Shown here: positions 52,434-64,000 of the stretch, in pieces
Position numbering within the stretch: the stretch's first letter is position 1
Layout: each line of letters starts with the position of its first letter
Source: Rhizoclosmatium globosum
Taxonomy: Eukaryota; Chytridiomycota; Chytridiomycetes; Chytridiales; Chytriomycetaceae
Reading direction: 5' to 3'
NCBI GenBank assembly: GCA_002104985.1
Contig: MCGO01000033.1
Span: 248,001 to 312,000 of the forward strand
DNA: 64,000 nt
Notes under the pieces: model-generated
What the model saw: the letters and a program-made list of their open reading frames with translations, nothing else
Told to the model about the DNA's origin: nothing
The model's database searches: none
Program-made: the position numbers and the translations under genes

Positions 52434-54697
52434 TCATTTTGAGCGACGGGATTTTTGTCGCTGCGCTAAAACAGCAGCAATTTGAAGAGAAATCTCTTTC
52501 ATTCGTAGCTCCTGGTCCTCTCGTTCTTGCTCCACTTCGTCTTCAAGTCTATCATCTAAAATTAGATACTTCAATAGATATCACATGGATATCACCTTTT
52601 CAGCTCTTCTTTCAACTTGTTGATCATTTCATCTTTTTGAGCGAGAAGTGCATCGTGATTCTCACGTTCCTTTGCCTTTGACTTTTTCAAGTGCGATATT
52701 TCCTCATGAGCTTGATCAAGTTTAGTTTCAAGCACTTGTATTTTTTCGTCCTGAGATCGGATAGTTTTCAGACTGACGGCATTATCTGCTGTAACTGCCT
52801 GCAGCTCTGAAGAAAGCTTGGTGACTTTATGCTCAAGCTTCGAAACTTGCTCATTCAACGAGGAGCGAGACTTTGTTAAGCTATGAACTTCAGCTTCATG
52901 GTCTCGTAGAGATGATGTGTGAATAGAAACTTGGGCTGAGAGTTCGTCTTGAATCTTTTCTTTCAGAGCACGGACTGAAGCCAGTTCTTGTTCTAATCCT
53001 TGCCGCCGCTTTGCCTGCCATATTTATGTTATGCTTTGAAACCATCATGACATCTAGAGTCTTACCTCGTCATTTCGAATCTTAACTTCGGTATCGCTGA
53101 CCAAATCCAAGAGTTTATGCTTCTCAGCCATAAAATCGGACTTGACGCGGTCAAATTCTTCAGCAATTTTAGCTTTCTGCAGCTCGATTGCGCGAGCTCG
53201 GTCCTCATACACTCGAGTCTTCTCCACGAATTCTCGCTCCTTATCAGCTTCAACTTCCATGATTCTGCGGTGTTGGGCTTGCTCTAAGCGCTCAAGTTTC
53301 TCGTTGTGCAAATCTGCACGGTCTTTCTCCCTTCGCTTGACTTTATCCAATTCATCAACTAGAAACGCTTTGTCTTTCTTTAGGACGCTAATTTGCAGGT
53401 CCATATCTTTCGTTATAGTTTCTAAGTCTTTGATTTTAACGTGCAGAGAAGAAGAAGTTTTGGATCCATTCAGTTCTAGGTGTGAAATTCTCTGATTGCA
53501 TTTTGTCAGCATGAATTCACTACGATAAAAAAGGACGGACCTCTTTTTCATTGAAAAGCTCTTTTTGAAGACCTGATATAACGCTCTGTAATTCGGCGTT
53601 TGCTTTCTCTTTTTCTTTCAAGGTATTTTCCAAAGCTCGTTTAGACTCATTCGTCTCCAACAGTTCCTTTGTAACCGCGGCAAGCTTTCCCGTTACAGTT
53701 CCAGCTGCTTCTTTGGACAACTCTAATTTCGTACTCAAACTTTCGATGGTGTTTTGATGGTTTTGTGCAAGTTGTTGAAATGTGGAACTCAGAAAGTCGG
53801 CGTTCATTTTAGATTTCATGGTTTCTTCATGTCGAGAGTTGTTTCGTTCTACACAGGACTCGATAGCACGGAGTAGATCCTCTGGAATCTCGTTTCCCAC
53901 GAGGTTGAGTTTTGTGATAACATGATTGTGCTTCATGCATTGTAGAAGCCCACGTCCTCCCACTAGACCGCCGCTATTCCATCTCAAATCTGAGTTCAAA
54001 TTAGCTGCAGCTGTTGTATCAGACATTCACTTACCTAATTCCCGCAACGCCTTATTCTGTTTCAATCCCAAACTCAACATATTCACTCCTTGTGGACTGA
54101 GTTTACAGTTTCGCAAATCCAATACTTCAAGTCCGTCATTTGATGCGATCGCATCAGCTAAAGCCTTGATTCCAGTCTCCCAAATACCCAAACAGTTCCA
54201 CTCTAGCATCAAGCTTCGCAGTGTGTTATTCATTTTAAGCATCTGAGCCAAAGCGATAGCGCCGTCGGATCGAATATTGTTTCCTCGAAGGTCCAAGTGT
54301 GCGATTGTTCCATTCTTCTTTAAGCATCTACAAAACGCGCCGGAGATCAATATTTGATTATACTAGGAAACTTGCAAAGTATACCCGGCCAGTAAAATCG
54401 CGCCGTCGTCGCCGAGGAATGTATCGGCGAGACAGATACTTGAGATCAATACATCTTTTGAAAGGACTGTACATAGAGCAGTGAGAGCCTATATTTATGT
54501 TTAACCATTTATCATTCTCACAACCTCGTATTAAACGAGCTTCGTACCTTCTGGTCAATACAGTGGCCCTGCAAAACAACCTTATTCTTATCCTTCTCCT
54601 TCTCCTTCTGCGACTTGAGCGAGTCTTTGACAGCTTCGACGGCACTTTCGCAGGCACCAAGAACGGCACATTCTGCCTCGAACTGTTCGGCAAACAT
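52434..54697 (-). CDS. LRRC45: LRRC45, centrosomal linker protein
   Basis: First exon 54548-54697, then several exons to the stop at 52434. The N-terminal third has ribonuclease-inhibitor-type repeats: H-L-D-L-R-G-N-N-I-R, L-M-L-E-W-N-C-L-G-I-W, L-D-L-R-N-C-K-L-S and L-D-L-R-W-N-S-G-G-L-V-G-G-R. All line up with human LRRC45, including the unusual L-E-W-N-x-L-G-x-W block. The remainder is a long coiled coil rich in Glu, Lys and Leu, ending in a basic K-S-R-R-S-K. In animals LRRC45 joins the two centrioles and is needed for early cilium formation. Its presence agrees with a flagellated life stage. Confidence 0.9.
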
Positions 54698-54742
54698 GGC
54701 CTTAATTTGTCGTGTTTTTTTGAGGTCTCTTCTTTGTCCAAA
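54698..54742. promoter_or_regulatory. 45-bp divergent gap between LRRC45 and calpain-7 starts
   Basis: The two start codons are separated by only 45 bp, so transcripts must overlap or begin within each other's 5' ends. No TATA box is visible. Confidence 0.5.
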
Positions 54743-57566
54743 ATGGATCCAACAACACAATTACAACGGCATGAAAGCGCGAGGCAGTTGGCGGTATGGT
54801 GTCAGGCGTTCATGCTTTGAGAATATTGACACGTGGGTCCAGGTATCTGCTGCAAATGCTGACAGAGAGGCAAAGTACGATAGAGCATATGAACTCTATT
54901 ATAGGCTGACTGAAGTGCTAATGGATATTGCCATGGGTATGCAAGTAGATTGAGTTATAATTAGCTCTCACACTTGCACCAACGTCAGAGGAGAAGGACC
55001 AAGACGTGAAGGATGCTGTACTTGCAAAAGCAACTGAATACTGCGACAGAGCTGCTGTAATCAAACAACTCTCCAAAAACGTGACGGATCGAGACTCTCA
55101 TTCGTATCGAATGGATCATATTGATGTAATGGGTTGTTTGTGGCGAGCTGTTGACTCATCAATTTAACTCTAGTTTCTATTGGAACGGGGCCTCGAATTT
55201 GACGAAAAGGAGAAATGGAATAATGCTTATGATGCGTATGTCGCAGGATGCGAATTGGCCTTAAATTATCTGGATAGTTGGGTGGATGAATCCTTTCTTG
55301 GCACATCTGATTTCAAACATCACAGCCCAACCACCCAACAAAGAGACTCTATCCGAAAAAGTCCACCTTATTCTCGAACGAATTGAAGTTCTAAAGGAAC
55401 TTATGAAAGAAGAAAAACAAAAACCACAACCAACAAACACTCCAAGCACTCCTCTACTCTCAGCGTCTGAGACTGAAGTCCTAAAACAGGCTTCCATCAT
55501 TAACTCGAAAATATATCTCCCTTGGTTCGAAGATGATTCCACCGACTCGTTCTGGACTCAAGAACCCTTTCGCGATCCTGACGGGTTCTTGAAGTTGTCA
55601 CAGGAACAACATGAGAAATTTGGTTGTTGGAAGCGCGTTCCCGAGCTCATGGCTAACCCTCGAATGGTATCTCGTATGTCGAGCTCTTCCATAGTGCAGG
55701 TAACTGTCTCTTCTTTCTTCGTATTTTCCATCTCACAAAAGTTTAGGACGTGGTGACTGATTGCTCATTTGTTGCATCTCTATGCGTAAGCGCTGCGTAC
55801 GAGCGTAAATTTCAGAAGCAGGTTAGGAAAAAGCGGAAAGGTTTAACGTTTTCTAAGAAAACTGTAGTTAATCACAGGTTGCATTTATCCCCAAGACGCT
55901 GATGGTATGCCACTCTATAATATGTCAGGAAAGTACGTAGTAAAGCTCTTTTTCAATGGGATCTATCGGAAAATTGGTACGGTCTACTTTCTTTGTGGTC
56001 TCCCTGACATTCATTGCAGTTGTGGATGATTACCTTCCCGTGAGTAAGGATGGAAAGTTGATGTGTACGTACTCGAATTTGCTAGATGAAGTGTGGCCTT
56101 GCATCATCGAAAAGGCCTATATGAAAGTAAATGGAGGGTATGACTTTCCTGGATCTAACTCTGGGATTGATTTATATGGTATGCATTTCATATTCTGACT
56201 CGGTCTCATGTATCATTGTAGCTTTGACTGGCTGGATTCCTGAGCAAATCTTTATCAACGAGTAAGTGCTCCAAGATTTTCTGGCAGTGTTTGATTTACC
56301 ACAAAAAGTTACAAATGGAATGCAGAAATACAGTGGAAAAGAATGATGAGCGGGTTCAAGAAGGGTCGTGCTTTAATCACTCTTGCGACTGTGAGTCTGT
56401 CCACAATTTGAAGTCATTCTAACATTATTTATTTAAGATTGACATGGACGAAGAGCGAGCCATCAAAATTGGCCTCGTCCCAACTCACGCCTATGCTGTT
56501 CTCAATATTCAAGAGGCTGATGGACAGAGAATGATGCAGCTCAAAAATCCGTGGAATCACCGTCGCTGGAATGGGAAATTCTCTCACCTCGACAACGAAA
56601 GTTGGACAAACGGCATTCGAGAAGCTCTACATTTTGATCGTGCGAAAGCTTTGGAACATGATGATGGTATTTTTTGGATCTCATTTGACTCGGTGTTACA
56701 GTATTTCGAAAGTATTCATGTCAATTGGAATCCGGCCATGTTTTCGTATCAACATGTGATGCATGTTTCTTGGCCTTTGGAAATTGGACCGATGGTTGAC
56801 GCTTATACTTTCGCACATAATCCACAATTCGGATGTGAGGGGCATGAATTTGATTGTTGAATTTTCTTACCTTGTCATAGTGGAAGTCAACGCAACGGAC
56901 GATTCATCAACAATGTGGTTGCTTCTTTCAAAGCATGTGACTACGAAAGACGAAAACAAGGACTATATCACACTCCACATCTATGAAAACACAAACTGTC
57001 ATCGTGTTTATTATCCTGACATGTATTCTGTGATTCATATCGGCGCTTACGTTAATAGCCCTCATATTCTTGCTTCTATCAAAATACCGCAGGGGAAGTC
57101 TAGGTATACTGTCGTTGTTTCGCAGAATGAAAAGACGCGTTCCTTGACGTTTAGCTTGAGAGCGTATGGAAAGCATCCATTCTTGTTTGGGGCTATTGGG
57201 AACGAGTATCCTGAAGAAAAAGAGATCCGGCATCGTTTCAAAGTGGGGAGCGACACCAAAACGAGTGATATTCATGTGTGGGAACAATCTTTGACTATAG
57301 AAGCCGGCCAGATTTGCATAATGACCGAGGCTCAAGAAAATGTTACCCTGAAATTGAAGTTTGTGGATTCCAAAGGAGCAGTGATTGCGGAGTCTGTTGG
57401 TGGATACCGGCCCAAGTTTGCGTTTGTAGAATTTGCATTACCTGAGAAGGGAAAGTTCCAAGCTGTTGTGACAGTGACAGGGTTTAGTGGAAGCAACGAT
57501 GTAAACGATATCGAGGTTTCACTTAATGTTCGAAGCGAAGGGCGGATAACTTGGGAGAAAGTATGA
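54743..57566 (+). CDS. CAPN7: Calpain-7 (PalB/Rim13-type cysteine protease)
   Basis: Many short exons. Two N-terminal MIT-like segments (A-K-Y-D-R-A-Y-E-L-Y-Y and W-N-N-A-Y-D-A-Y) bind ESCRT-III tails. The junction at about 55275-55323 is a 49-bp intron that repairs an apparent frame change. The catalytic Cys is in T-D-C-S-F-V-A-S-L (about 55763), the His in P-T-H-A-Y-A-V-L (about 56475) and the Asn in L-K-N-P-W-N-H-R-R-W (about 56545). K-A-Y-M-K-V-N-G-G-Y-D-F-P-G-S-N-S matches the family exactly. Two C-terminal C2-like beta domains follow. In yeasts and moulds this protease activates the Rim101/PacC transcription factor in alkaline pH signalling. Confidence 0.93.
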
Positions 57567-57649
57567 TCCTTTACTGAGAAGAAACGCATATGGAAATAAA
57601 GGATTCTTTAGCTTATCACCACAGTTTGAGTCAAATTCAAGCAATTAGA

Positions 57650-58595
57650 TCAGTGCTTTCTGCCCCGCGCTTTGAACGACCTCTTTCCTTGCATTCTTCC
57701 TTCATCATTTTCGACGTCCATATCAGTGTGGAATGAACGCGCCGCAGCAATCTTGGCCGCATCTTGTTTCGCATTTTCAAGAGCCTTATCGCGAATTTCT
57801 TTTTCTTTCAAGTAAGCGGCATCAGATGCAATGACGGATTCGAGCTGACGATCAATAGCATTTAGGATTTGATCTGAAGTCTCCAACCTTGATGAAATCA
57901 AAATTAGGGACGTGATTCCTTTGACATTAAAGAACTCACCATTTCGTCAAAGAATTCAATAGCTGCAGGGACTGGCCGGGTTTCAAGTCTCGTCCCACTG
58001 CATTCGTGACTCGCAAGCACATATGCTTCTGGTCCAGTTTGCCTTCAATGATTGACTGGTACATTGTGTCGATTATCAAGTCTTCGAGATCTCTGATATT
58101 GGCAATGTCGAGGGACGTTTGGAGAGTATCGTAGGGAAGGACCTTTGCGTGGTTTAGCACACAGTGTTAAGTTGAGCGAGTCAACAAAGTAGTAAACCTT
58201 TGACGATTGCGAAAGAGTTACGATAGACAGTTGTTTGAGTTTCTTTAGCTGAGCGGGAGAGAGCTGTGGCAGGTTGCTTGCCTCCGCTAATGTGGATAGT
58301 TTAAGTATCCCAATGTACATCGATGGCTGACAACGCACCTGCATATTCAGCAAACGTTCCGTAGGCAAATAGTTCGAGAAGACGAAGGCTCGAGGCATGA
58401 GCCGGGTTCCGTGCGAGCTGTGTAGTAAGGTTCATACACTGTTGACCTGTTGAATCAACGACGCACCTCGGCCACATTCGGTGATTCGAGCAATTCGGAG
58501 AAGACAAAGACGCCTGGTGCTGCAAGCGCGTCACTGATCAATTGGGCAGCTGCTGCTCCTTTTGCTCCCTTTGCAAGTGCGAGATACCCCTCCAT
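57650..58595 (-). CDS. CSN7: COP9 signalosome subunit 7
   Basis: Five exons (58467-58595, 58339-58417, 58198-58286, 57940-58142, 57650-57887), 245 residues. The PCI domain is recognised by [39 protein letters not shown] and [11 protein letters not shown], all in the order of human COPS7. An Ala/Lys-rich helix and a basic tail (K-A-R-G-R-K-H) end the protein. The complex removes Nedd8 from cullins. Confidence 0.92.
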
Positions 58596-58700
58596 TCCAA
58601 CGTTACTTTATTTTATTCTATTTACTGTTTCTTTTTGTTATTTAATCAGTCATTTGTTCAACTATGAAGGAATCATAATGGCTGGAGAGTAGTGAATCTT

Positions 58701-59914
58701 CTAAGATTGGCTCAATGTTCTGAGTTCCTGATCCAGTTGAGCATCCTAAAAACAGCCAGTGTTGGAGGTAGCAATAAAATGAGAATATAGTACGAACCAT
58801 CAGGTTGGTTGAATTCATCTTGGCAACTTCTAAGGCAAGCATATATCGTTCCATGTCATCCGTATTGGCGCATAATGATAATATTTTGCGATTAAGTTTT
58901 GTCATTCGATCAAACTTAGTTTCATCATTGCACAGCTGAAAACGAAGTGTGAGGAATTCAAAAGTAAGTGAAGGCGAATTACCCAAAACACGGCACAGAA
59001 CTCCGCAATTACATCATGCGCATCTTTCAATGAGGATATTTGCTCCATCTGTCGTCGGAATGAAATGGATTCAGGAGGCAAGTCGGCCAACATGAACTCA
59101 AATCCAGGAGAAAGAGCACCTAATGCACCAGAAGCACTCTCTGATATTTTATACATATGATCCTGAGTGGATGAGATTTCAGCAAGTGTTGGATGGGCAA
59201 GATATCATACACCCTTACCATATGCCTTTTGTTCACTTCCATAAAGATGGCCATAACCTCAAGACAACGCTTTCGATCAACAATATTACATGCATTCACG
59301 AGTTTTTGCGATGTGGCAGAGATCTTGAGTTGGCTTGTTCTGATCCTATTCTTGTCCACATCTGCTGCTTGCTCCAGGAACATCTCCAGCATAGTATCAA
59401 TCAAAGGATTATTCTTTATGCTTGGGATCGCATTGAGGCCGACTCTGCATGATTCTGTCTCTGGCTGACCATACAACATCAGTGCAGTCTTGTCGCCAAG
59501 TGCTGGTGAGCGACTCCTCGCCACGCCCTTCAGCCGATCGTTCTCTTGTTGCAACTGAGCAATGAGAGCATCTTTGGCAGCACAGGCAGGACAGGCAGAG
59601 CACAACGTCGCTGAAGTCGAAGTCGAAGTTGAAGTTGGATTTGAAGTTGAGTTTAGTTCTGATTCGAGGGCCGCCACCTTTGCCTCCAATTCTTCAATGT
59701 GTCTGCGCCGGCGTTCACGGAACTTTTGCTGAGCTTCGCGGTTTTGGTCCTGGCGCCGCGCCTTTGGATCCGCGAGAATTCTCTTTCGGCCGCGGTTCGA
59801 TTTGCCGGGATTCGGGGCCTCGCTTGGCGGTGATGACTCAGCGGTGGTCGGCTCTATCAGTGCTGAGTCAAGTACCAGGTTGAGGAAGGGGGCGTGGTGG
59901 TTCGTCGGATTCAT
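58701..59914 (-). CDS. bZIP transcription factor, AP-1-like basic region, 352 aa
   Basis: Four exons (59219-59914, 58983-59162, 58798-58935, 58701-58745). The basic region R-R-Q-D-Q-N-R-E-A-Q-Q-K-F-R-E-R-R-R-R has the N-x2-A-Q-x2-F-R signature of Pap1/Yap1-like fungal bZIPs. A zipper (I-E-E-L-E, V-A-A-L-E) follows. A C-x2-C-x2-C cluster (C-S-A-C-P-A-C-A-A) is next to the zipper, which could be redox-sensitive as in Yap1, but that is inference. The C-terminal 200 residues are helical without a recognised domain. Not part of the bHLH array. Confidence 0.88.
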
Positions 59915-60222
59915 CACACTTTGGCAACACTTTGGGGCTTTCAAGGTACGATTTCAGGCAACTTAACTTCTGACTGGGAATTTGATTTAGATTCTCCTTG
60001 CTCTTTATCGACGAAGAATTTCCATCTTGACTTCTCCTTCATGTCCTCACATTCTAATATAAATATCAGTTTTGAAATATATGACGATTTCAAACAAAGG
60101 TATGATTGTCGCTGCCTCTAGGGCCTTAAGATAAGTGGAAGTTAAGCATATCAGGAAGGTTGATATAGAACGTCTCTTCCATGTGGCGGCAACAAAACTG
60201 TTTGAAGAAAAAGACTGCGAAC
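59915..60222. promoter_or_regulatory. Divergent intergenic region, bZIP and cornichon genes
   Basis: 308 bp between two divergent starts. AT-rich in the middle (about 60056-60100). I find no coding frame, tRNA or recognisable repeat. A chance 5S-like word, AAGTTAAGC, occurs at about 60142. Confidence 0.5.
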
Positions 60223-60886
60223 ATGAACGGAGAAGCGGTATTGACCCCAACTAAGGACCTGTTCCGGATAGCGACTCATCTTCACATCTTAGTGGTTATT
60301 TCTTTTCGCCATCGTAATGGCTGCTGTGCTGCTCTTCACCATGGTGTTCTTTGTGAGTCCTTGCATCATCGGTGTTTCCCACTGACAACAACCCTCAGAT
60401 TATCATGTTCTCCGACCTCGAATGTGATTACATCAACCCTATCGATCTTTGCAACAAGCTCAACCAGGTCAGTTGTGGGCCTCAACTCAGTGGATTTACA
60501 TCAATTGACAACACCAACACTAAATCGTGAACCTTTCCACCTCGCTAGTTTGTTCTTCCTGAAAACATCGGACATGCTATCCTAGCGTTCATCTTCTTGT
60601 TCAATGGAGCCTGGGTTTCCCTTTTGCTCAACCTACCACTAGTCGCTTTCAACGCCAACAAGTAGGATACCAAATAGTAAATCTATCTCAATCCATCTAA
60701 ACACTCATTACTTGTAGGATCCTTAACCACAGACACACATATGATGCAACAGAGATCTTCAAAACTCTCCCGCAACACAAAAAGGAGTGTTTCTTCAAAC
60801 TCGCATTCTACCTCCTCAGCTTCTTCTTCTATTTATACTGTATGATTGTTGGGCTATTGGCCGAGCCTATTAAGCCCAGACACTAA
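60223..60886 (+). CDS. ERV14: Cornichon/Erv14 cargo receptor, 141 aa
   Basis: Five exons (60223-60237, 60293-60352, 60399-60467, 60549-60661, 60718-60886). The protein matches Erv14: E-A-W-L-F-L-F-A at the start, [14 protein letters not shown] with the cargo/COPII residues, N-K-L-N-Q-F-V-L-P-E, a middle hydrophobic helix, L-P-x-x-x-[13 protein letters not shown], and the last helix. It carries membrane cargo from ER to Golgi in COPII vesicles. The first coding exon is only five codons. Confidence 0.95.
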
Positions 60887-60963
60887 ATTTCGCTGAGGAT
60901 GAAAGGGGAATGATGCGGAAATAAACAACCACTATAGGATGTATTTCGTGTGTGTGAATCCAT

Positions 60964-62162
60964 TCAGATGATGAAATAGTAAAGGAAAATGATAAGGAAG
61001 AGCGCGAAGCCAAGAACGAGGCCCAGTCTCTTTGGCGATAACCATCGACTTTTTGGATTCCTGTTTGTTCATTAAAATCAAAAACGTTCGTATAATCCTT
61101 CAACCAGACATACCAGGAGGCAGTAGCTCTATCATTTCCTACTTTCCCATATTTATCGTCATCTGCATCCCTCAATGAGCTCGACTTTGTGGTGAGCTTC
61201 TTCGGCGGAAGGCCTATTTCGATCCCATTGCGTTAACTACAACCTCTTCACTTGTGAACAATGATTTACCTGCATCGATGGAAACGGATGAAGATTCCAG
61301 AATTGGTTTGGATACCGGGCTGGTCACAACATGACTATTCTTGGGGACTCCGACATCAACGCGAGGTTCCGCCTTTGGAATAAAATATGAGCTTCTGGGA
61401 GGACGTCATTCTGGCATTCACTCAACTCCTTTCTTTGGTAACACGTTCTGAGCCCATTTCGCACCTGCAAACGCCAAACGGACATTCTCGGCGATTTGGG
61501 AGGCGTTATTGTCGGCTGGAATGACACCAGCCTAATATTTTTCATTAGTAGGTGCCGGGTTGATATATTCGATAGACATACATTGCAGACGGGGCATGTG
61601 TATCCAGCTGGGGCTGTGGTTTCAGGAAGTCTACCACAGACTTCGTTGATACACTTCAAGTGGAAAATGTCTAGCAATTTAATTTGTTAGTTGGCTGAGT
61701 GGGGACCCTAGTATCGAATTGTTACCTAGACAGGTGAGTCGCAGTAGTTCCCCCTGCTCTAAAGGCTGAGTACAAATCTGGCAGGTTGCGTCATAGTCCG
61801 AGTCTTGAAGCCATTGCAAATATGATTTCACTGATTGTTTGAATTAGAGTCTGATGATAGTATTTGTAGGTGGTGGGCGAGCATTCGAAGGCGCCAAAGG
61901 ATTGATAGTTACCGACACACTAGAGAGCAAGTATTGAGCATTAAACACGGCTGTAGTTGAAGAACAGAGGCTTTTACCTTATTGTGATCTGAGACGATGC
62001 ATTTTTCGCAGACGTTCTTGCGATGTTCGAAGCAGCTGGAGTGATTGATAGGTTAGTTCCACGGGAACATAAGAACTTCGCATCGAGGACACGAGTCTGC
62101 TAGAAATACAGGAATAGAACTCACAAGAGGTTGGTGACGTTTCGACACTTGCACAGTCCCAT
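60964..62162 (-). CDS. ZFPL1: ZFPL1-like Golgi zinc-finger membrane protein, 235 aa
   Basis: Nine exons: 62125-62162, 61978-62035, 61913-61919, 61726-61830, 61582-61670, 61443-61531, 61270-61394, 61114-61213, 60964-61060. The third is a 7-nt micro-exon. The joined frame gives M-G-L-C-K-C at the start, [22 protein letters not shown], a RING-like finger with C-Q-I-C, C-L-D-I-F-H and [18 protein letters not shown] and a C-terminal membrane anchor, exactly the ZFPL1 layout. In animals it sits in the cis-Golgi and binds GM130. The fungal partner is unknown. Confidence 0.92.
61913..61919 (-). other. ZFPL1: 7-nt micro-exon of the ZFPL1-like gene
   Basis: TGTGTCG between CTCTCTAG and GTAACT. Including it supplies Cys-Val and one base of the next Val in the conserved K-C-V-V-K-S-Y-L-Q-W; leaving it out shifts the frame. 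Confidence 0.85.
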
Positions 62163-62301
62163 CTTTGTGACTTCTTTTTCTCACTTTACTTATTTATTTA
62201 TTTGCTATTACTTACCTTGATTTTAAATATCTGCTTTGGAACGGGAGGGATTTTCATTACGTTCTTGAAAATTCAGCCCGTGATTCTCTAGTGAACCAAA
62301 T

Positions 62302-63574
<1,273 letters not shown>

Positions 63575-63636
63575 TCTTTAAATTGCAGTATTTTTGGTCA
63601 TTTTATTTTCAACGTCATCACTTCATCAATAAGCAA

Positions 63637-63963
63637 TTACTTCTTCAACTTTTTTAGAGCCTTTTCCATTCTGGTTCTCACATTATCTTTCTTTTTCAGA
63701 AGCTGTAGTTCTTCTTGGAGTGCAGTTTTGGCAGGTCCTCTCTTTTTTGGGACTGAGCTTTCGCCAACAGCTTGATTCACATCGGCTTCTAATTCCTCCC
63801 AAAGTGCCACCGCTTTCCCTTTTCCCTTTCCAACTGGTTGATCGTGATTTGGATCTAATGGATCACCATATGCATCTCTAAACCAGAAAGCATTAAGACG
63901 AGGTCCCATCATAATATCAGTACGATCTCTTACCGAGGGACTTTGATTCCATGGAACGGACAT
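63637..63963 (-). CDS. Small basic protein of unknown function, 108 aa
   Basis: Single exon with ATG at 63963. N-terminal half has a distinctive S-V-R-D-R-T-D-I-M-M-G-P-R-L-N-A-F-W-F-R-D. The C-terminal third is a Lys/Leu/Glu amphipathic helix (E-E-L-Q-L-L-K-K-K, then M-E-K-A-L-K-K-L-K-K). The middle is Gly-Lys rich. I do not recognise it with certainty. Composition and size would suit a mitochondrial ribosomal or assembly protein, but that is only a suggestion. Convergent with the PP1 gene, 62 bp apart. Confidence 0.6.
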   Translation of the reverse strand: MSVPWNQSPSVRDRTDIMMGPRLNAFWFRDAYGDPLDPNHDQPVGKGKGKAVALWEELEADVNQAVGESSVPKKRGPAKTALQEELQLLKKKDNVRTRMEKALKKLKK

Positions 63964-64000
63964 TTAACCTTGTCTTTCCTAGGACATAGTTTTCCATTCT

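Noticed and set aside
60130..60170. 5S rRNA-like AAGTTAAGC
   Set aside because: Only nine bases match; the rest of the internal control region and the 120-bp fold are missing.

Overview
The window is eukaryotic nuclear DNA. Genes are dense and lie on both strands. Introns are mostly 42-60 bp with GT-AG ends and short branch motifs such as CTGAC or CTAAC, and gene starts are often only 45-300 bp apart. Fungal-type orthologues (Slm-like BAR-PH protein, Vma22, Pho8, EFM7-type methyltransferase) occur beside genes tied to flagella or centrosomes (profilin-4, LRRC45) and plant-type leucine-rich repeats. This points to a flagellated zoosporic fungus, most likely Chytridiomycota. The organism is inferred, not read directly.

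Left part (1-15.2 kb): a partial APH-type phosphotransferase, a Ser/Pro-rich protein of unknown function, a secreted sulfatase between two EFM7-like methyltransferase paralogues, an actin-maturation-protease (ACTMAP) homologue, and eIF3g. A 5.84-kb Ty1/copia element has inserted inside the first exon of the ACTMAP gene. Its two 143-bp LTRs are identical and it is flanked by a 5-bp target duplication.

Central left (15.3-26.5 kb): eight consecutive genes on the minus strand, each encoding a basic helix-loop-helix leucine-zipper protein. Seven share a short motif, R-x-T-P-S-Q-(I/L)-(L/M), in the disordered N-terminal half. Shared intron positions show that the cluster grew by tandem duplication. 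This is the most unusual system in the window.

Central (26.6-46.9 kb): housekeeping genes. In order they are a BAR-PH protein, profilin-4, FEN1, tRNA adenosine deaminase 1, Vma22, Sgf29, a MYND-finger protein, mitochondrial DNA polymerase gamma, a triple-RING protein, a seven-helix membrane protein, an ERCC6L2-type SNF2 ATPase and Pho8-type alkaline phosphatase. Polymerase gamma, the deaminase and ERCC6L2 contain single-base frame breaks in strongly conserved stretches, mostly at short homopolymers. These look more like assembly errors than gene death.

Right part (46.9-64 kb): a short-chain dehydrogenase and a decayed copy of its 5' end flank a TMEM53/DUF829-type hydrolase gene. That hydrolase gene is split by a 953-bp TG...CA insertion, probably a solo LTR. 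Then follow two F-box/LRR paralogues, LRRC45, calpain-7 (PalB/Rim13 type), COP9 subunit 7, a bZIP factor, cornichon/Erv14, ZFPL1, PP1 catalytic subunit and a small unknown protein. Two separate host genes in one window therefore carry transposon insertions whose reading frames close perfectly when the insert is removed.
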